Positions 1 to 13,244 of a stretch of DNA of 64,000 nucleotides are shown piece after piece. This stretch comes from Xanthoparmelia taractica (Eukaryota; Ascomycota; Lecanoromycetes; Lecanorales; Parmeliaceae): NCBI GenBank assembly GCA_033085395.1, contig JANQBS010000188.1, forward strand, positions 1-64,000, in the 5' to 3' direction. The translations under genes were made by a program, and so were the position numbers. The notes under the pieces were generated by a model. The model made no database searches. It worked only from the letters and a program-made list of their open reading frames with translations, and was not told the DNA's origin. Each line of letters starts with the position of its first letter. The stretch's first letter is position 1.

Positions 1-452
1 TAGTTGATTTCTACATATTTGCGGGGAAATTTGATGGTTGCCAAGACCGGCAAGGGGTTTCGCCACCCCCTGGTGCTGGTATGATTAGGTACAGGTATGT
101 TCGATAGTCCAGCATTAGCGGTGCATGGTCGCCAATGAAAACTGTCGGTCAATGGCGCAAGGTTCCACGCATGAATTCTACTCTATATGGTGACTTCTGC
201 AGTGAAGTACTCCGTAGCTGATGGCACACCATTGAGCCAAAAATGGGAGATTTTCTTCTAATATGAAGTACTCATCTCAACCAGATTGCGACTGAAGTCT
301 TGGCGCATGACCCCAACCGTTTATTCTGGTGGTCGGGCCGTCCCTCGGACCCGACCTTTAAAGTAGTCTCCCCGAGAAAAGGAGTATTATTTACCTCGTG
401 GCAGATGCCCACTGACTCCTTGTCTGTGTCGATTACCTCCGCACCGTACAAC
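1..452. other. Region upstream of ERG28, no gene seen
   Basis: No supported gene lies before the ERG28 start. From about 300 the reading frame is open into the ERG28 start codon, but the predicted peptide has no resemblance to Erg28 N termini, so I read it as 5' leader or promoter. Confidence 0.5.
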
Positions 453-911
453 ATGTCCTTCCTACCCCAAGGTCAAGGCTGGCTGCCCTCATGGCTTCTA
501 CTCGTCCGCCTTCCCCACTCCCTACCAAGCAAACTTCTGAAAATTAACAGCTCAATTCAGGTCTCCCTTACGTCTGTAGGCAACACGATACAAGCTTACA
601 TGACCACCAAGAACACGCGCGAGGTCTATCTTGCATCAGGCTCAGAGACCACCGCCCTCTCCTCAAGGCTCTTCGGTACCTGGACCATTGTCTCTGCCGT
701 CGTCCGTCTCTATGCTGCCTACAATATATCCAATCCCCAGCTCTATCAGCTCGCAATATGGTCCTACGGCATTGCATGGGTTCATTTCATGAGCGAGTGG
801 ATCTTCTTCAAGACTGTGGCCTGGGGTAGGGGCCTGGCAGGGCCGGTACTCATTTCAACCGGAAGTTTGGTTTGGATGGTCAGCCAGTGGGGCTATTACG
901 TTGTTCAGTAG
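453..911 (+). CDS. ERG28: Ergosterol biosynthesis scaffold protein Erg28
   Basis: Erg28 is a small ER membrane protein that tethers the C-4 demethylation enzymes of sterol synthesis (Erg25, Erg26, Erg27) in yeast. The model is join(453..503,561..911), 133 residues, a normal fungal length. After removal of a 57-bp intron (504-560, GTCCGC...TTCAG) the protein reads LPSWLLLVSLTSVGNTIQAY, the conserved first helix. Further family blocks follow: FGTWTIVSAVVRLYAAYNI, PQLYQLAIWSYGIAWVHF and a C-terminal GLAGP...SLVWM...QWGYYV helix. The intron is a multiple of three and has no stop, so the unspliced frame also stays open. The start at 453 is chosen because the upstream in-frame codons look unlike the family. 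The donor is weak but the protein match is strong. Confidence 0.9.
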   Translation: MSFLPQGQGWLPSWLLLVRLPHSLPSKLLKINSSIQVSLTSVGNTIQAYMTTKNTREVYLASGSETTALSSRLFGTWTIVSAVVRLYAAYNISNPQLYQLAIWSYGIAWVHFMSEWIFFKTVAWGRGLAGPVLISTGSLVWMVSQWGYYVVQ

Positions 912-1103
912 CAATGGGAACGGCATCTATTTTCCCCACGCTGGTGAGTCAGGCAACTGATGGTACAGCATCAGTCCAGCTGATGCTGGGGCGAGATTGT
1001 TCAAGCCGATGCCTCTTTCAGGAAGCTGCTCCGTAGCTTAGAGACTCATCTAAGCGTTGAATGATGTATTAGCTTCCTTGTTCAGGTGCAATAAATGATC
1101 CAG

Positions 1104-2743
<1,640 letters not shown>

Positions 2744-3874
2744 ATGGCATCACTCCAAGAGTCCCGCATTGCCGGTGATGGATTGAGCCTCTTCGACCTC
2801 CCAAATGAGGTCTGTATCCTATCAATTCTACCTTCTGTGTGCTGACGACTCAAAGGTTTTGATCCATGTGCTAGATCTAATCCCCACGCAATTGCTGCTT
2901 CAGACTAGATCCGTTTGCCACCGTTTCCATAACCTGACTAATCGCATCATCCGCGGACGGCTGTTGCGCGCAGCTTCATTCACTGATCGAAAGCTGATCC
3001 TTGAGTGCTACCACCCGTCAGCGCAGTACACTGAGCCATACCTATACTGCGATTACCTCGGCACCCCCGGGCTCGGTGATGAGATCGACGACCAGGCTTC
3101 GAGATATGGGGCTGCAGACGACCAAGCAACCAAGGAGGGCACACTTGGGAGGCCGTATTCCTATTTTCGGCCCACTCGAAAAGATCCAGAACCAAAGATC
3201 TACCGTTCGCATCCAGCTGGCGACGTACCAGGTTCTAGAACAAGTGAGATAGCAAGCCGCGTTAGGGAACCCTTTATAAGAAGCACTGTAACTCAGAATG
3301 TCAGTCTAGAGGCGCATGAGCTTTTCACGCAGCTCCGCTTCCTCGTGGCTGTGGTTCAGACTGGCCCCCGTCGTGGCTTTTTCCTCAGCGTCGAAAATCT
3401 CATCGATAAAACACAGCGCATATTCAGGAATTGGCTCGCTGAGAGAGCCCGAGCCACAGAAGAGCACAAGACAGACGCCTCAAACAGCGTCAGCAATGAG
3501 CTTGGCTGCGAATTTGATCGAATGATGTGGGTCGATCAGAACAGGGTCGTTGGGCTGAGAGTGCGCGTTGAGGAGAGGAAAGGAAGAAGAGATCTACCAA
3601 TATTGTATTACAGAGATGAGGATCAGGCGATCAGCTACTCTTTAGAACTGGAAGGTCAGTCGCCTTGCCCAGCATTCAAATGGGACCTAGTACGCAAATC
3701 AAATGCTCGTGCTAAGGATCTGCAGAGTTGATTGTTAGTACTACGCATCTAATGCTTGCCGTGGAAAGACAACTCGCGACTGGAGGAGAAGGGAACAACC
3801 AAGCTATGATCTTCGGCAACTTCGCGATGCCGAATGCACAGCAGACAGACGAGACCCCTGAAAACACGGTTTGA
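2744..3874 (+). CDS. F-box domain protein, substrate unknown
   Basis: The protein is probably an adaptor of an SCF ubiquitin ligase, binding Skp1 through its F-box. The model is join(2744..2809,2856..3654,3717..3874), 340 residues. The F-box is at residues 16-50: LFDLPNEVLIHVLDLIPTQL followed by LLQTRSVCHRFHNL. The 46-bp first intron interrupts the F-box exactly at NE/VL. The second intron (3655-3716) is inferred because splicing continues the frame with a natural-looking tail (AELIVSTTHLMLAVERQ); without it the frame stops at about 3731. The middle is poorly conserved and includes a FDRMMWVDQNRV segment resembling other fungal F-box proteins of this class. No leucine-rich or WD repeats are visible, so the substrate cannot be inferred. 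Confidence 0.8.
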
Positions 3875-4256
3875 TCGTGAAACGGAGAAATGCAGGAATA
3901 TATATAATGCACAGAGCGCCAATCATGACTAGCATCTACATTTCCAAGAGCGTACTGAGTCTAAAATATGGTAGCGGGCTGTCTTCAAGCACCACGATTA
4001 GATGCGACGCAGAATAACCGCCGACGAAGTGCTAGCTTCTCTATCTTGTTGGTAGAATCCCACTCTCAGAGATATCCACTAATGGATCTGAGCACAATCC
4101 TGCGGACGTTGATCACCACTTCGTCACCCCTCATGCGGTTTTTTAATGTAGGGCGGACCCTGGATCTTAGAGCTTGCTCAATCTCTCCGCGATGGCGACC
4201 ATGGTGGTTTGTACCTTAGCCATATAGTGCGAAATCACGAGAAGCCAAGCTTTCTT
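3875..4256. other. Convergent intergenic region, no gene seen
   Basis: The 3' ends of the F-box gene (+) and AIM41 (-) face each other here. I see no coding pattern or notable repeat; it should hold both 3' UTRs. Confidence 0.5.
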
Positions 4257-4964
4257 TCACAACATGCCTAAAATCATTAGCTTTCCACGCCTCTGACGCA
4301 GTATCGCAACTAAGAGTGCAGAAAATAGATATAACTCACCCTTGACCAATTTCGCAACGACCTGCCTGTCGACTGCTTGATTCTCTAAGGTCCCTCCAGG
4401 TCCCACTATCGATTTCATGACAGTTCCCTGAGTCACGGTCTTCTCTTCCGATCTCAGTCTGCCAATAACATCCTGTATGACCCTTGTGATATCGTCTTCT
4501 CCCATTGAATCGCTTTCGCCAATGTACGCCTCTAGCACCGCGATCTGCCCGAGCTCTCGGTCTTTGAGGTCATCCCGCTTCGCATTCTGAAACTCTTCTA
4601 CGGCAGCCTCGGAATTCTTGACGCGTTTTCGTACTATATTGAACATCTGTGCATCTGTAGTGACAGGTTGTGATGTTTTGGCAGCATTCGTAACATCTGA
4701 TATCAGGCCGCGAAGGACGTCTAATCTGCTTCCATTTGGGCGTAAGTGATTGCCCCTTCAAAACAAATCACATGGATATGCACCGTTGGCCACGCACCGA
4801 GAGCTGTCTTTTGCTTTCATAGCATCCTTCATATCATTGCGGATCTTGACAAGTACTGAAGGTGTTGTTGCGGGATTACTAGCAGTAGTCGTGGAGTAGG
4901 AACATCGCAGTAATAGTCGCGTGAGCCGTACGTTAGACCGCAAGAGCGACATGCTGTAGAGCAT
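4257..4964 (-). CDS. AIM41: Aim41-like mitochondrial protein with YqeY/GatB-type domain
   Basis: The model is complement(join(4257..4267,4340..4725,4798..4964)), 187 residues. The N terminus is rich in Arg, Leu and Ser (MSLLRSNVRLTRLLLRCSYS), typical of a mitochondrial targeting peptide. The body matches the YqeY family, which resembles the tRNA-binding tail of GatB: IRNDMKDAMKAKDSSRLDVL, then EDDITRVIQDVIGRL and KSIVGPGGTLENQAVDRQVV. The last exon supplies only 11 nucleotides, giving the KGML end. The first intron (4726-4797) uses GTGCGT and an acceptor before ATTAGAC that restores the RLDVLRGL block. A second in-frame Met is at 4952 and is an equally possible start. The precise function of Aim41 is unknown; deletion affects mitochondrial inheritance in yeast. 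Confidence 0.88.
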
Positions 4965-5341
4965 AGAGATAAGCTCGACAGCGAAATGAGCGTGGCTTCA
5001 GATGTTGCAGAGTATTCGTAAATAGACGACTTTTGGCATGGCAAGCTATGTACTCACATGAAATAAATTCATGGGATTCGGTACCTGACTAAGTCAATGT
5101 TTTACCGAGGTTCTGCCATCGTCAATTCTGGGCAACTGTTTTTCGAGGTATGTATTCTATGCGTGTTGACTACAGCGAATAACTCACAGGATACCGCGTT
5201 TCACGACCTTTCCTTTCTGTCACTCGGATTCTCATGATTCATGGCGAGAAAGAAGCAATAGATGAAGCAATACGTTTGTACAAAAATTGCGAACGTTTTC
5301 TCGAAGCGGAAGCAGCTTCGTCCTCGAAGGAGGCTTAAAGC
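4965..5341. promoter_or_regulatory. Divergent intergenic region AIM41 / NUP170
   Basis: The 377-bp gap lies between two outward-facing start codons and presumably contains both promoters. No individual element is identified. Confidence 0.45.
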
Positions 5342-8300
5342 ATGTTTGCGATGCCCCAGACACCACAAAGACCTTTACCAGGCGCATACATTCAAACGCC
5401 TGCCCATGCCCTCGCCAATAAGTCTGGCCAACTTAACCAGCCGAATCATCGGCCTAATGCCATCACATCACAAGTACCCCAAGGTCAAAGCCAGGCGCTC
5501 ATCCAGCAAAGGCTACAGACAGGACAGGTAGCAGGAACCTCGCCTGCAGAGGAGCTTAAGCCGATCAGACGGGCAGCGAGGACCGTCAATGAAACGTTAG
5601 ATCAAGAATCGCGGTACCCTGAGCTTGACAGCTATGTCAGCCGTAAGTAGCCCGATCGCTTCGACCTCGCATACGCTCATATTGTTGCAGAAGGACCTTC
5701 CTCGGACTACGATATTGTCTCGCAGCCAGCATGGGCGCCTTTCCAGAAGGGCAAGAGCTACAGCATACCCGATTCAATCTTGGCACAGAGCAACAATGCA
5801 AAGCTGTCTACCATGATGGGCTTATTCGCAGAACTGAACCATGCCTGGATTGCAATCGATAACTCGCTCTACCTCTGGGACTACACACATCCGAACCCTG
5901 ACTTGATCGGCTTTGAAGAGCAGCAGCAACAGATCAAAGCAGTGCGCCTCGTGACCCCACGTGCCGGCGTCTTTGTTTCTACAATAACCCGAATGTTAGT
6001 TGTTGCGACCTCGAGTGAAATCATACTCGTTGGTCTAGCCTCGCAAGATGCGCCTGGTGGCGGCAAGTCTGTCAGCCTGTATTCGACGCGATTGTCAATA
6101 TCCATCAGAGGCATGACTATCAATCTCATTGAAGGGTCAGCCGCCTCTGGAAGGGTCTTCTTTTCGGAGAGTACGAGCGATGATTTGTACGAGCTCACTT
6201 ACCAGCAACAAGAAAAATGGTTCCAGAATCGTTGTACAAAGATCAATCACACCGGCAAAGGTGTCTCAGCTTTTAATCCTGCGCCAATATTCGGCTTCGG
6301 GCAGAAGCCGCAACAAGAAAAACTCGTTGATCTAGCAGTGGATGATTCGAGGAGCCTGCTATACACCCTTTCGTCGTTGTCAAACATAAGGATTTTCCAT
6401 ATGAGACCCAACAATGGGCTTGCTCATACGATTACCAAAACGTTAACTGCAACACTCAATGATATTGGACATATGCCTAATCTGACAACGGACTTGCTAG
6501 CTAAAAACATCACGATCACATCGATGGACCCTATCTCGTCTAGAGAGGCTGTGAGACTGCATTTGATGGTGACCACGTCCACAGGGTGTCGAATCTTCTT
6601 TAGTGCCACATCAGGTGGTTCCTATAGCGCGTACAATGTACCGGCGATCAAACCTTCAGATGCGCCAACTAGCATGCAGGTACAACACGTCAAATTCCCA
6701 CCAACAGATCCTAGAAAACCGCCAGCACGTCAGCCAAATACGAGCCAAATGGTGCCTTATGGCAATAAGCAAGGACCAAGTACGAATTCAAGAGCTCTAA
6801 CAGGAACGCGTCGAGCTGTCAGATATGCTCCGGGTTATTTCTTCTGCTTTGTACCGAGGGACGCTCAGGGCACTTCAGATTCCCTATTCATCTCAGCGCC
6901 CGATGCTGGGCGAATTGCGCGTCAGCGCGAAACTTCAACTATGGCTAAGTACCCTGAATTCGGCATCTGGCCAGATCTAGGTAGTCGCGCCGAAGATATT
7001 GGTCTGGCTTCGGATCCCTTCTCTGCTACTACATCGCCAGCTGGCTTTGGCAACGAGCTTGCGGTCCAGTATGACGCCCCCGTGTCCGAAGTCGCCATCT
7101 TGACCAATACCGGTATCCACACTTATAGAAGACGGAGACTGGTAGACATACTTGCGTCTGCCCTACAGGTCGGTGGGGGAGACGAGGGAGTTGATGGCGA
7201 GATTAAGAAGTTTCTTCGCATGTATGGTACCGGTGAAACGGCATCAACTGCATTGGCAGTTGCGTGTGGCCAAGGATCATACGTCACCTCTGAGTCTCGG
7301 ATTGCCAAAGTTACCGATCCAAGGGTGCTAGAGTTCGCTCGAAAGACCTTCATTGAGCACGGCGGAAAGCCGCAAGTCAACGAAAACCAAATCATGGACC
7401 AAAACGTACCAGCCATCGATACCGTACGTCCGTCACCGCGCCATCAAGGCCTAGCATTATACATTGCAAGGCTAGTGCGCTCAATCTGGAAGGTCACCAT
7501 AATCAAGGAAAGCGTGTCACCCGTGAGCGGTCTGATGGTGTTTCCCACCGTGAGCATGGCTAAAGTCCAGAGCATCTCACAGGATCTAATTGCATTGAAA
7601 GAATTTCTGCGATCTAACAAGAATCTCATTGAAGGGCTAGCGGGACCGGAAGCACTAGGTCTCGTATCGACTAAACAAGACGAAATATCACTCCAGGCGG
7701 AGCACCGGGCGTTGCATTCTTTAGTCGTTCTAATAGACAACATTATTGAGGGCATCGCCTTTGTACAAGTCTTGTTCGACGAGCAGATTGTGGAGATTAT
7801 GGGCTCAACCCCTGCCGAAATAAGGAAACAAGTTCAGGGTTTGACTTATGAAGGCCTTTTTTGCACTCCCGACGGTAAGGAGATTGCTAAGGAGCTGGTT
7901 AAGGCCATTGTGAACCGTAATATCGCCAATGGTTCGAACGTCGAGACAGTCGCGGAGGCTCTAAGAAGAAGATGCGGCAGCTTTTGCAGTGCTGACGATG
8001 TTATCATCTTTAAGGCGCAGGAATTGTTGAAAAGATCATCTGAGACCGGCGGCGATTCGGAGTCAGGACGAAACTTACTGAACGAGAGCTTAAGGCTTTT
8101 TAAGCAGGTTGCTGGCAGCTTACCCATGGATCGATTACAATGGGCCGTGGAAAGCTACACAGCCATGCAGTTCTACGCTGGTGCTATTCAGCTAGCTCTT
8201 GACGTAGCTCAGGAATCCGACCGCGGAAATCGAGCATTGGCGTGGATACAAGACGGCCGCCCAGAGCAGGTAGGTCTCAGTAGTTCAAATAAATATGCGA

Positions 8301-9621
8301 AAAGTTACTCATCCGGAACAGGATCAGCGAGCCTCAGCGTTCGAATCTCGGAAAAGGTGCTACAACCTAATCCATCAAGTCATTAGTGTTTTAGATCAGG
8401 CTACGACTCAAGGACCGAGTATGATTGACGGTCAACACACCTTAGCAGCCAAGCGCAGAGCAGAAGCCTACGATGTCATCAATTCTTCGCATGATGAAGC
8501 ATTCCAAACAGATCTCTATGATTGGTACCTATCACAAGAGCGGACAGACCGGTTGCTGGATATACAATCTCCATACATAGTGACTTACCTGGAACGAAAA
8601 TCGTCAGACAATATTGAGCATGCTGACCTGCTATGGAAATACCACAGTCAGAGGGGTCAAAACCACGAAGCGGCTGTGGTTCAACTGATGTTAGCGAGGA
8701 GTGATTTCAAACTCTCGCTGGATCAGCGAATTGCATATCTAGGAAGAGCAAAAGCCAATGCATCTGCTACATCACCCGGCATTACTAGACACGCACGCTA
8801 TCAGCTCCTACGGGACGTATCTGATCTGTTGGACGTGGCTAACATCCAGAGTGACCTGCTTCAACGGCTTAAAGGCGACGAAAGAATCCATGCCGATCGC
8901 CGGCCTGCAGTTATCAATGATCTCGATGGTGCCTTGGTTCCCTTCGATGTGGTTAGAAGCTCTTCAACTCTCTTTTCGACTGAATACCTTTTGACTGATT
9001 GTGTGACAGCTGTACAACGGATACGCCGACCAAGCCGGCTACTTCGACCTTTGTCTTTTAATTTATCAAGCTGCCGACCACCGCAATCCGGCCGACATCA
9101 GAGCCACTTGGCAGAACCTACTCGATCGGACACACGAGGAAATAGCGACGCGTGGTACGCCTCAACCATACGAAGTAGTTATCGAGAAAGTCCAAAGTCT
9201 TGCCAAGCGCCTCAACCTCTCGGAGACAATGTTCCCAATTGCCGATATCGTTCCGATACTCGAAAGATATGCCTTCGAATATCAGAACGGCGTCGGTCCT
9301 AGGACATGGCCCATGGATTGCCTCATCGGCGTCGGTGTACCTTTCGAGTCGCTATTTACGGTGTTGGAAGGCATGTTCTACAATGACGAAGCGCCATTCC
9401 ATGGCAGGAACCGGCGTTATATTGCCAATGATATCATATATGTCGCTGGGTTATGGTTCCAAGATAGTACCCGGGGAGTGGGAAAGATATTGGGAGGAGA
9501 GGGCAATGCTGCTGCAGTCAGCCAGACTTTAATGATGTTGCAGCAGAGTGGGTTGCTCGACGCAGAGTCTCTGGATGAGTGCCGGGCACTGAGGGCGAGA
9601 ATTGAGATTCTGTCGAGATGA
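5342..9621 (+). CDS. NUP170: Nuclear pore inner-ring nucleoporin (Nup155/Nup157/170 family)
   Basis: This large structural nucleoporin of the inner ring links the pore scaffold to the membrane. The model is join(5342..5642,5691..8269,8322..8951,9010..9621), 1373 residues, close to the family size of about 1390. It starts MFAMPQTPQRPLPGAYIQTP, a typical fungal opening with TPQRPLPGAY. The N-terminal beta-propeller begins near residue 120 (LNHAWIAIDNSLYLWDYTHP) and runs to about 560. The rest is the alpha-helical solenoid, including ESRKRCYNLIHQVISVL, LYNGYADQAGYFDLCLLIYQ and WPMDCLIGVGVPFESLFTVL. Introns of 48, 52 and 58 bp are all GT-AG and in phase. The donor at 8952 was preferred over the one at 8949 because the extra Val keeps the spacing before LYN. 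A propeller plus solenoid without FG repeats fits a scaffold role. Confidence 0.95.
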
Positions 9622-10040
9622 CGCATCAATGTTTTCCTGGTGTTGCTGTTGTAGTTGAGCGATGTACCAAAAGGCTGCGGCGTTTCTTGGGTATTGTCAT
9701 ATCGAAAAGTAAGGGTTGATACCAAAGATGTCCTGCACCGAGCTGAGGAGATGCTTTTCCAAACTTGTCATACACGGGCTTGGAGGTTAAGGGTACTGTA
9801 GACATGTTAGAGGAGATGATGCGGTCCTCAAGCAGTACAAGTCCTTCGACCAGACCTTTCGTGCAGCAGATAGCATATTATATCTTGACCATTTTAATAG
9901 AAAAAAGCTTGCTATCTTATTTAAGACTTATTCGGAATATTTGCTGATAAACCGTCTCCCGTATCATCCTTTCCTGGAACAACAAATATAAGTATCAATC
10001 GTCCCGATCCTCTAATCTATCATTTCTATAGTATAAAGCA
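9622..10040. other. Intergenic, NUP170 3' side and TMEM97-like promoter
   Basis: No gene is supported. The end of the stretch (about 9880-10040) is AT-rich and likely holds the promoter of the EXPERA gene. A 60-codon open frame at 9765 has no coding character. Confidence 0.45.
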
Positions 10041-11194
10041 ATGGCTCCCCCAGCATGGCATCGTAGGCTCGATCTCGTCTACCTAACCTTTTTCATCATC
10101 CACATCCCCGTCATGTTCGGTAAGTCCTGCTACCAACCCGATCCATCTCATCGCTCTACCCTCCAACCTCCTCCCTCAGCACCCTCCAAATAACTCGAAG
10201 CAACTCCTCTCCCTACTAGATCAACGCATTCATTTCCTTCTATCTTTCCAAATTACCAGCCTTCATCCATTCCATGTCCTAACATCTCCCGTACCAAAAG
10301 CCGTAGATCTCTACACCCTCTACCCGCCATCCCTCCGACTTCCATTCCTGACGGATATCCGCTCGTGGTACATCGCTACGTACAAGGACCGATTCTTCAC
10401 GGAGCAGCAGCCGGCTTGGTTTTGGATGTTTACGGTGATGGAGGCGGGGTGGCATGTGCCGATTAGTTTTACTTCGATTATGCCGCTTTGGAGGGGCGAT
10501 GGTAGGTTGATTTTCCTTTTTTTGGTTTGCGCGCTGTGTCTTTTGAATTTGCTGTGTAAAGCGTGGCTAGGTTTCGTTTCATACGTTTTGCAGAGACGTT
10601 GTGGGTGTATCTGGGTAGAGTATTTCATGTCTATAAAAAGAACTTTCCTGTAATCGTTCAGACAGCCTTTGATCAAGAGCCTTCAAGTTGCTGCCGATAC
10701 CTCCGCTTTCTCTCCATCCCTCATGCCGTAAACACCACTACTAGCTATGCCGTTCGTGCTCTTTTTCATTAAAATACACAGCTATTATCAGTCTTCTCCC
10801 CATCTTGCGATTTATCCCTGCCGCCCAGAATCCGCATCTAACCACATACACCAGAAAACCCAATGCTTCACCTCCGCCTCCTGCTCTTCGCCTTCCAAAC
10901 CGCCCTCACGACGGCTGTCTGTATCGTCGAATATAGCTCCTGGCCTGAGCTTTCTGCTGCCGAAAGATCAAGTTTGGGCGGATTGTACATCCCTTACTTT
11001 ATCTTTGGTGAGTAAACGGCTTTATTTTTTTTTCCCCAAAAGGAAAGGGACAGGGAAGCTAGAGTGTACCGATTTGGACGACTTTGCTGATACGAGTTCC
11101 GTCAGCTGTGGTGATGTTTGCCGACATGTATGGGAGGGTCAAAGCAAGATTGACGACGGCTGGGGAACTCTCGCAGAGGGCGAAGTCTTCATGA
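10041..11194 (+). CDS. EXPERA-domain membrane protein (TMEM97/sigma-2 receptor-like)
   Basis: The model is join(10041..10119,10301..10501,10855..11007,11106..11194), 173 residues, matching the roughly 175 residues of TMEM97. The EXPERA fold has four membrane helices in the ER; animal TMEM97 binds sterols and affects cholesterol transport. Helix 1 is LDLVYLTFFIIHIPVMFAVD, followed by LYPPSL, then DIRSWYIATYKDRFFTEQQP and AWFWMFTVMEAGWHVPISF, the family's central block. Helix 3 is LLLFAFQTALTTAVCIVEY and helix 4 follows GLYIPYFIFAVVMFADMY. The C terminus is basic (KARL...QRAKSS). Introns are 181, 353 and 98 bp, long for this region. Acceptors were chosen to restore the family blocks in phase, so exon ends may shift slightly. 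Its role in this fungus is inferred only from the family. Confidence 0.85.
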
Positions 11195-11443
11195 CGCTGG
11201 CTGCGTTGATCAGAAATGCTTGTCAAGTACGTTAGGGCAGAGTGCTTAGCATCAGCGAGACATCCAAGGACCTTGCTGCCAATTCTCCCAGACATATCGT
11301 CTAAGCCCGTAGGAGCAGAAACAAGATCAGCGAAACGCTTGTGAGTGTGAAGCGGAAGGAAAATACTAAGAGTCACGCTTGAACTTTCGACAAAGCCGTT
11401 GCTGTAAAAGAGATTACAGGATTGTCATGCTCGTATGCCAGTC

Positions 11444-12687
11444 TCAGTTCTCGAACTTTAGTCCTGCTTCTTGCCGTACAGCGCCGTAAATTCCCGCGAT
11501 GTCGCCTTTCGATCCCATGTGTTTCTGCACAATAGCAAGATGGCCATCAGCAACCTCTACATCCTTCATCTTTGTGCCAGAGGCTTCTGCAAGATTCAAA
11601 GCATGTTTAGCGTCCTTGCGCGCCAAATCAACCCCAAATAAGGGCTAGCGTCATTTAGTGAACTGTTTCATGGATTAGGCATTGGTTGGAACTTGGAACG
11701 TACCTCATCGCGCTTGTAATAATCGCCTTCCAGCATCCTTGTCGAGTATGCAGTATAAGGGCCTGGAAACATAGTCTCAATGAATTGATGTAGATTGTCA
11801 TTGCCAAGCCCGCTCCTTTCCGCCAAGGTGTGCCCCTCTGATAAAGATTCTATCATGTTCACAACGAAGGTATTACCTATGTTTTTCAGCAGTGTAGCCT
11901 TCCCCTGCGGCTGGCCACTGAAGTCGATATTGGCCCGACCCATGACACCTTTGCAGTATGGCTTCACTCTCTCGACTGCGGACGGGGGACCAGCAAGTAC
12001 GCAGACGAGTTGCCCATTGTCGGCCATTGCTGGTGCACCAAAGACTATTCGAATGAGGCGTCAGTGGATGGAGAAGGTTTTTGGCAAGCATCTTACACCG
12101 TACCTGGACATCTGAACGTTTAGGAGTTAGCATTGCTCTTTTGACATGGGACCGCTGAGTCTGAATGCTTCCCGAGGAGTAAGGACAGGTGTCTTGTTCC
12201 TCAGACATGACCTAACACTCGAGAAACAAAATGGAGGAAAAGACAGGACTCGGAAAGGCTGCTTACGCTACCAGCTCCGCCCCGTGGCTTTGAATCCTCT
12301 TAGCCAACATGTTTGTAGTGTCTGGGTGAACAGTAGAGCAATCGACGAAGAGCTTGCCCTTTACATCCGCCTTCACCGCATTGGCAATTGTGTCTTTGAT
12401 AGCAGCATCGTCACCTAGGCACGTGAAAATGATGTCTGCTTTGGACACGGCGTCATCTAGATTTGATGCAATCGTTGATTTCCCGGAAGGTAATTTCGCA
12501 TTAAGATCGGTGGCTCGCTTTTGTGTGCGGTTGAAGATGATGAGTGGTTTGTCGAGGTCGCCCTTCTCTACCAGATTCTTGCACATACCCTTGCGTTTTG
12601 TGAGCAAAGATGAACCGTATGGGATGGATATAGGCAACCTACCCGACCCATGTTTCCGAGACCAATCCATGCCAACTGAGGCGGCAT
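11444..12687 (-). CDS. 3-hydroxyisobutyrate dehydrogenase-like NAD(P)-dependent oxidoreductase
   Basis: The model is complement(join(11444..11644,11704..12044,12104..12111,12267..12589,12643..12687)), 305 residues. The N-terminal Rossmann fold starts WIGLGNMGRGM, the GxGxxG dinucleotide site split by the first intron. The domain continues through IIFNRTQKR, DIIFTCLGDDAAI and FVDCSTVHPDTT. An 8-nt exon (12104-12111) rebuilds the CPVFGAPAMAD block, without which exons 2 and 4 do not join in frame. The all-helical C-terminal domain contains GNTFVVNMIESLSEGHTLAE, with Lys in LLKNIGN as the likely catalytic residue, and KDAKHALNLAEASG. The family reduces or oxidises small beta-hydroxyacids (valine catabolism, glyoxylate or succinate semialdehyde reduction); the exact substrate cannot be read from sequence. 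Confidence 0.9.
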
Positions 12688-13244
12688 GTTTGCTTATTCA
12701 AGCTTATATGATATGCGAAAGGTACAGAAGTCGGAGATGATGAAGGATGAGACTGAGTTCAAAGGGAGACGCAGGACTTGAGCAGCCGAGGGGGTACATC
12801 ATTGAGGTAGGCATGATGTAAGTAGTATTCTCTTCCGTCAAGAGGCCCCGCAGTAGAGGCATTGTTTGTTTGTTTGTTGATTGGGCTAATCTGGCACATG
12901 AGGACCTTCGAGACCAATGACCGTCGGCAAAGACAACCATCGCAGTTGCTCAACAATCTCTTACTTGCACTTTTGGAGGAAGACAAGACTTAAAAGATGC
13001 TGCTATATTCCAGACTGACCAATGGGAGAGAAGAGAGCCCCTAAGCGCTCGCTCGGTCTATCTGTGTGGCTTGGCAATGCCAAGATTTCTTTTTCTCCCC
13101 CACTCACTCTGACTCCAGATTCGAAATGTGACGCACAATTCGCACTGGCGATTTTTATTTTTGGTCGCCATATGCCCCCGCGGTACTCCCTATGCATCGT
13201 ATTCATTCTTCCCACCTGCTTCCTTATCCCACAAAGGATGAGAC
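12688..13244. promoter_or_regulatory. Divergent intergenic region dehydrogenase / ARG2
   Basis: The 557-bp gap lies between outward-facing starts. It includes a short GTTT repeat near 12866-12880. No protein-like frame was recognised. Confidence 0.45.

Noticed and set aside
300..452. In-frame N-terminal extension of Erg28 (51 residues)
   Set aside because: It lacks family similarity and Erg28 proteins start close to the first helix; it is treated as leader.
8295..8321. Open frame reading through the NUP170 second intron
   Set aside because: Splicing at 8270/8321 restores the conserved solenoid block; the read-through stops soon after.
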